This document shows, in pieces, positions 4,054 through 5,647 of a stretch of 5,647 nucleotides of DNA. Position 1 is the first letter of the stretch. Every line of letters starts with the position of its first letter. The translations under genes and the position numbers were made by a program. The notes under the pieces are model-generated. The model made no database searches. It was not told where the DNA came from and saw only the letters and a list, made by a program, of their open reading frames with translations. This DNA comes from Clostridia bacterium (GTDB taxonomy: Bacteria > Bacillota > Clostridia > Oscillospirales > Ruminococcaceae): the NCBI GenBank assembly GCA_021152595.1, contig JAGKVC010000190.1, positions 1 through 5,647 on the forward strand, written 5' to 3'.

Positions 4054-5647
4054 ATGGAAATGGAAGAAATGCTGACAACGCCTGTTGAAGGCGAGTATGA
4101 CGAAAATCAGATTCAGGTTCTGGAAGGACTCGAGGCTGTCCGGAAGCGTCCGGGCATGTACATCGGAACAACCGGCTCGGGCGGTCTGCATCATCTTGTG
4201 TATGAGATTGTGGATAACTCGATCGACGAGGCGCTCGCAGGCTACTGTACCGAGATCAAGGTCGAGATTCTCGAGGGCGACGTGATCCGTGTCACCGATA
4301 ACGGACGCGGCATTCCGGTCGGTATGCACCCGAAGGAGAAAATTTCCGCGGCGACGGTTGTCTTTACGGTTCTGCACGCAGGCGGTAAGTTCGGCGGCGG
4401 CGGATACAAGGTCGCCGGCGGTCTGCACGGCGTCGGTGCATCGGTCGTCAATGCGCTTTCCGAATGGCTTGAGCTGACTGTCTGGGACGGCAAACACAGC
4501 TATTTCCAGCGCTTTGAACGCGGAAAGTACAGCAAGGAGCTGGAAATGACCGGCGACACCGATCTGCACGGCACATCCGTCACATTCAAGCCGGACGGCG
4601 AAATCTTTGAAGAAACGACCGTTTTCGATTATGAGGTGCTGCTCAAGCGCATGCGTGAGCAGGCGTTCCTGAATGCAGGACTCAAGATTGAGATCGAGGA
4701 TAAGCGGCATCCGGAGGAGGACCGCCACGAGGTGCTCTGCTATGAGGGCGGTATCCGCCAGTTCATCGAGCATATTCACAAGACGTGCGGTCTTGATCCG
4801 CTCTCCGATCAGGTGATTTATTTCAACGGCAAAAAGGACGACAACTCCGTTGAGATTGCGATGCAGTATAACGACAGCTACAACGAAGTCATTATGTCCT
4901 TTGCAAACAATGTCCACACAATCGACGGCGGTGTGCATGAGGTCGGCTTCCGCAATGCACTGACCAAAACGATCAATGAATACGGCAAAAAATTCGGTCT
5001 GATGAAGGATGATGCAAAGCTCATGGGCGAGGATGTCCGTGAGGGACTGACCGCGATCATCTCCGTCAAGCTGACAGACTGCCAGTTTGAGAGCCAGACA
5101 AAGGTCAAGCTCGGCAATCCGGAGATCAAGCCGTTCGTCGAGCAGACAGTCTGCGAAAAGCTCATGGATTATCTCGAGGAAAATCCGACCGTCGCGGCGG
5201 CAATCTTCGAGAAATCGCAGGCGGCACAGCGCGCAAGAGAGGCTGCAAAGAAAGCCCGTGAAACCGCAAGACGCAAATCCGCAATGGAATCTGCATCGCT
5301 GCCGGGCAAGCTCGCGGACTGCTCCGAGCGCGATATCGAATTCACGGAAATTTACATCGTTGAGGGTGATTCCGCAGGCGGCTCCGCAAAGGAAGGCAGA
5401 GACAGACGCTATCAGGCGATTCTGCCGCTCTGGGGCAAGATGCTCAATGTTGAGCGTGTCCGCATCGACAAGGTCTACGGCAATGATAAGCTCCAGCCGG
5501 TAATTACCGCGCTCGGTGCCGGCATCGGTGAAGAATTCAATTTGGAAAAGCTGCGCTATCATAAGATTGTCATTATGGCGGATGCCGATGTGGACGGCAG
5601 CCATATCCGCACGCTGCTGTTGACTTTCTTCTTCCGCTATATGCGTC
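4054..5647 (+). CDS. gyrB: DNA gyrase subunit B, N-terminal part (3' end outside window)
   Basis: GyrB is the ATPase and TOPRIM half of gyrase, which introduces negative supercoils ahead of replication forks. The first 531 residues are present; full proteins are about 640. GHKL ATPase motifs: E51 and N55 in YEIVDNSIDEA (50-60), D82 in TDNGRGIP (81-88), and the lid GGLHGVGASVVNALS (122-136). The transducer has the QTK loop at 348-350 (K350 reaches the ATP gamma-phosphate in the family). TOPRIM: EGDSAGG (437-443) and the metal-binding DADVD (510-514). Trp460 in ILPLWGK sits where E. coli has Lys447 in the quinolone-resistance region. The product reads as gyrase B rather than ParE by context, lying next to recF and remB. 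The start ATG follows GAGGA (4041-4045) at a gap of eight bases; an ATG two codons later is possible but further away. gyrA would be expected next. Confidence 0.97.
   Translation, partial: MEMEEMLTTPVEGEYDENQIQVLEGLEAVRKRPGMYIGTTGSGGLHHLVYEIVDNSIDEALAGYCTEIKVEILEGDVIRVTDNGRGIPVGMHPKEKISAATVVFTVLHAGGKFGGGGYKVAGGLHGVGASVVNALSEWLELTVWDGKHSYFQRFERGKYSKELEMTGDTDLHGTSVTFKPDGEIFEETTVFDYEVLLKRMREQAFLNAGLKIEIEDKRHPEEDRHEVLCYEGGIRQFIEHIHKTCGLDPLSDQVIYFNGKKDDNSVEIAMQYNDSYNEVIMSFANNVHTIDGGVHEVGFRNALTKTINEYGKKFGLMKDDAKLMGEDVREGLTAIISVKLTDCQFESQTKVKLGNPEIKPFVEQTVCEKLMDYLEENPTVAAAIFEKSQAAQRAREAAKKARETARRKSAMESASLPGKLADCSERDIEFTEIYIVEGDSAGGSAKEGRDRRYQAILPLWGKMLNVERVRIDKVYGNDKLQPVITALGAGIGEEFNLEKLRYHKIVIMADADVDGSHIRTLLLTFFFRYMR

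Noticed and set aside
3883..5604. Long minus-strand open frame (573 codons) opposite gyrB and remB
   Set aside because: It lies antisense to a clearly conserved gyrB. The product has no recognisable domain and is rich in Cys, Leu and Arg as expected from a mirrored frame. No ribosome site was evident.

Overview
This window is the conserved replication-origin gene cluster of a low-GC-type Firmicute (Clostridia). The order is dnaA (3' part), a long non-coding dnaA-dnaN gap, dnaN, an S4-domain gene (yaaA/rlbA), recF, a DUF370 gene (remB/yaaB) and gyrB (5' part), all on the + strand. The yaaA and remB genes flanking recF are characteristic of Bacillota. The moderately GC-rich codon choice and the clostridial style of GyrB and RecF suggest a Ruminococcaceae/Oscillospirales-type gut bacterium. 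That family assignment is an inference from remembered sequence style, not from a search.

Layout: 1-684 encodes the C-terminal 227 residues of DnaA (end of the AAA+ domain and the whole DNA-binding domain). 685-1243 has no convincing gene and is visibly richer in A/T, especially T-tracts, than its flanks. It holds degenerate DnaA-box-like sequences, a perfect 20-bp palindrome, a possible extended -10 promoter and, just before dnaN, a DnaA-box-like site followed by DnaA-trio-like triplets and an AT-rich stretch. This is the likely oriC, or its dnaA-dnaN half. 1244-4004 is a tight run of four genes: dnaN, a 20-bp gap, rlbA, no gap, recF, an 11-bp gap, remB. After a 49-bp gap gyrB begins at 4054 and runs off the window at residue 531. 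No terminator is visible between dnaN and gyrB, so they could form one transcription unit.

Function: DnaA opens the origin. DnaN is the sliding clamp that tethers the replicative polymerase. RecF loads or stabilises RecA at stalled or gapped forks. GyrB is the ATPase half of gyrase, which relieves supercoiling ahead of forks. RlbA is a small S4 RNA-binding-type protein, and RemB belongs to the RemA/RemB (DUF370) family of DNA-binding regulators.

I found no mobile element, CRISPR array, tRNA or rRNA, and no clearly novel multi-gene system. The points worth a second look are the organisation of the candidate origin (variant DnaA boxes, nested palindrome, DnaA-trio-like element) and a few substitutions at usually conserved positions in DnaA, RecF and GyrB.
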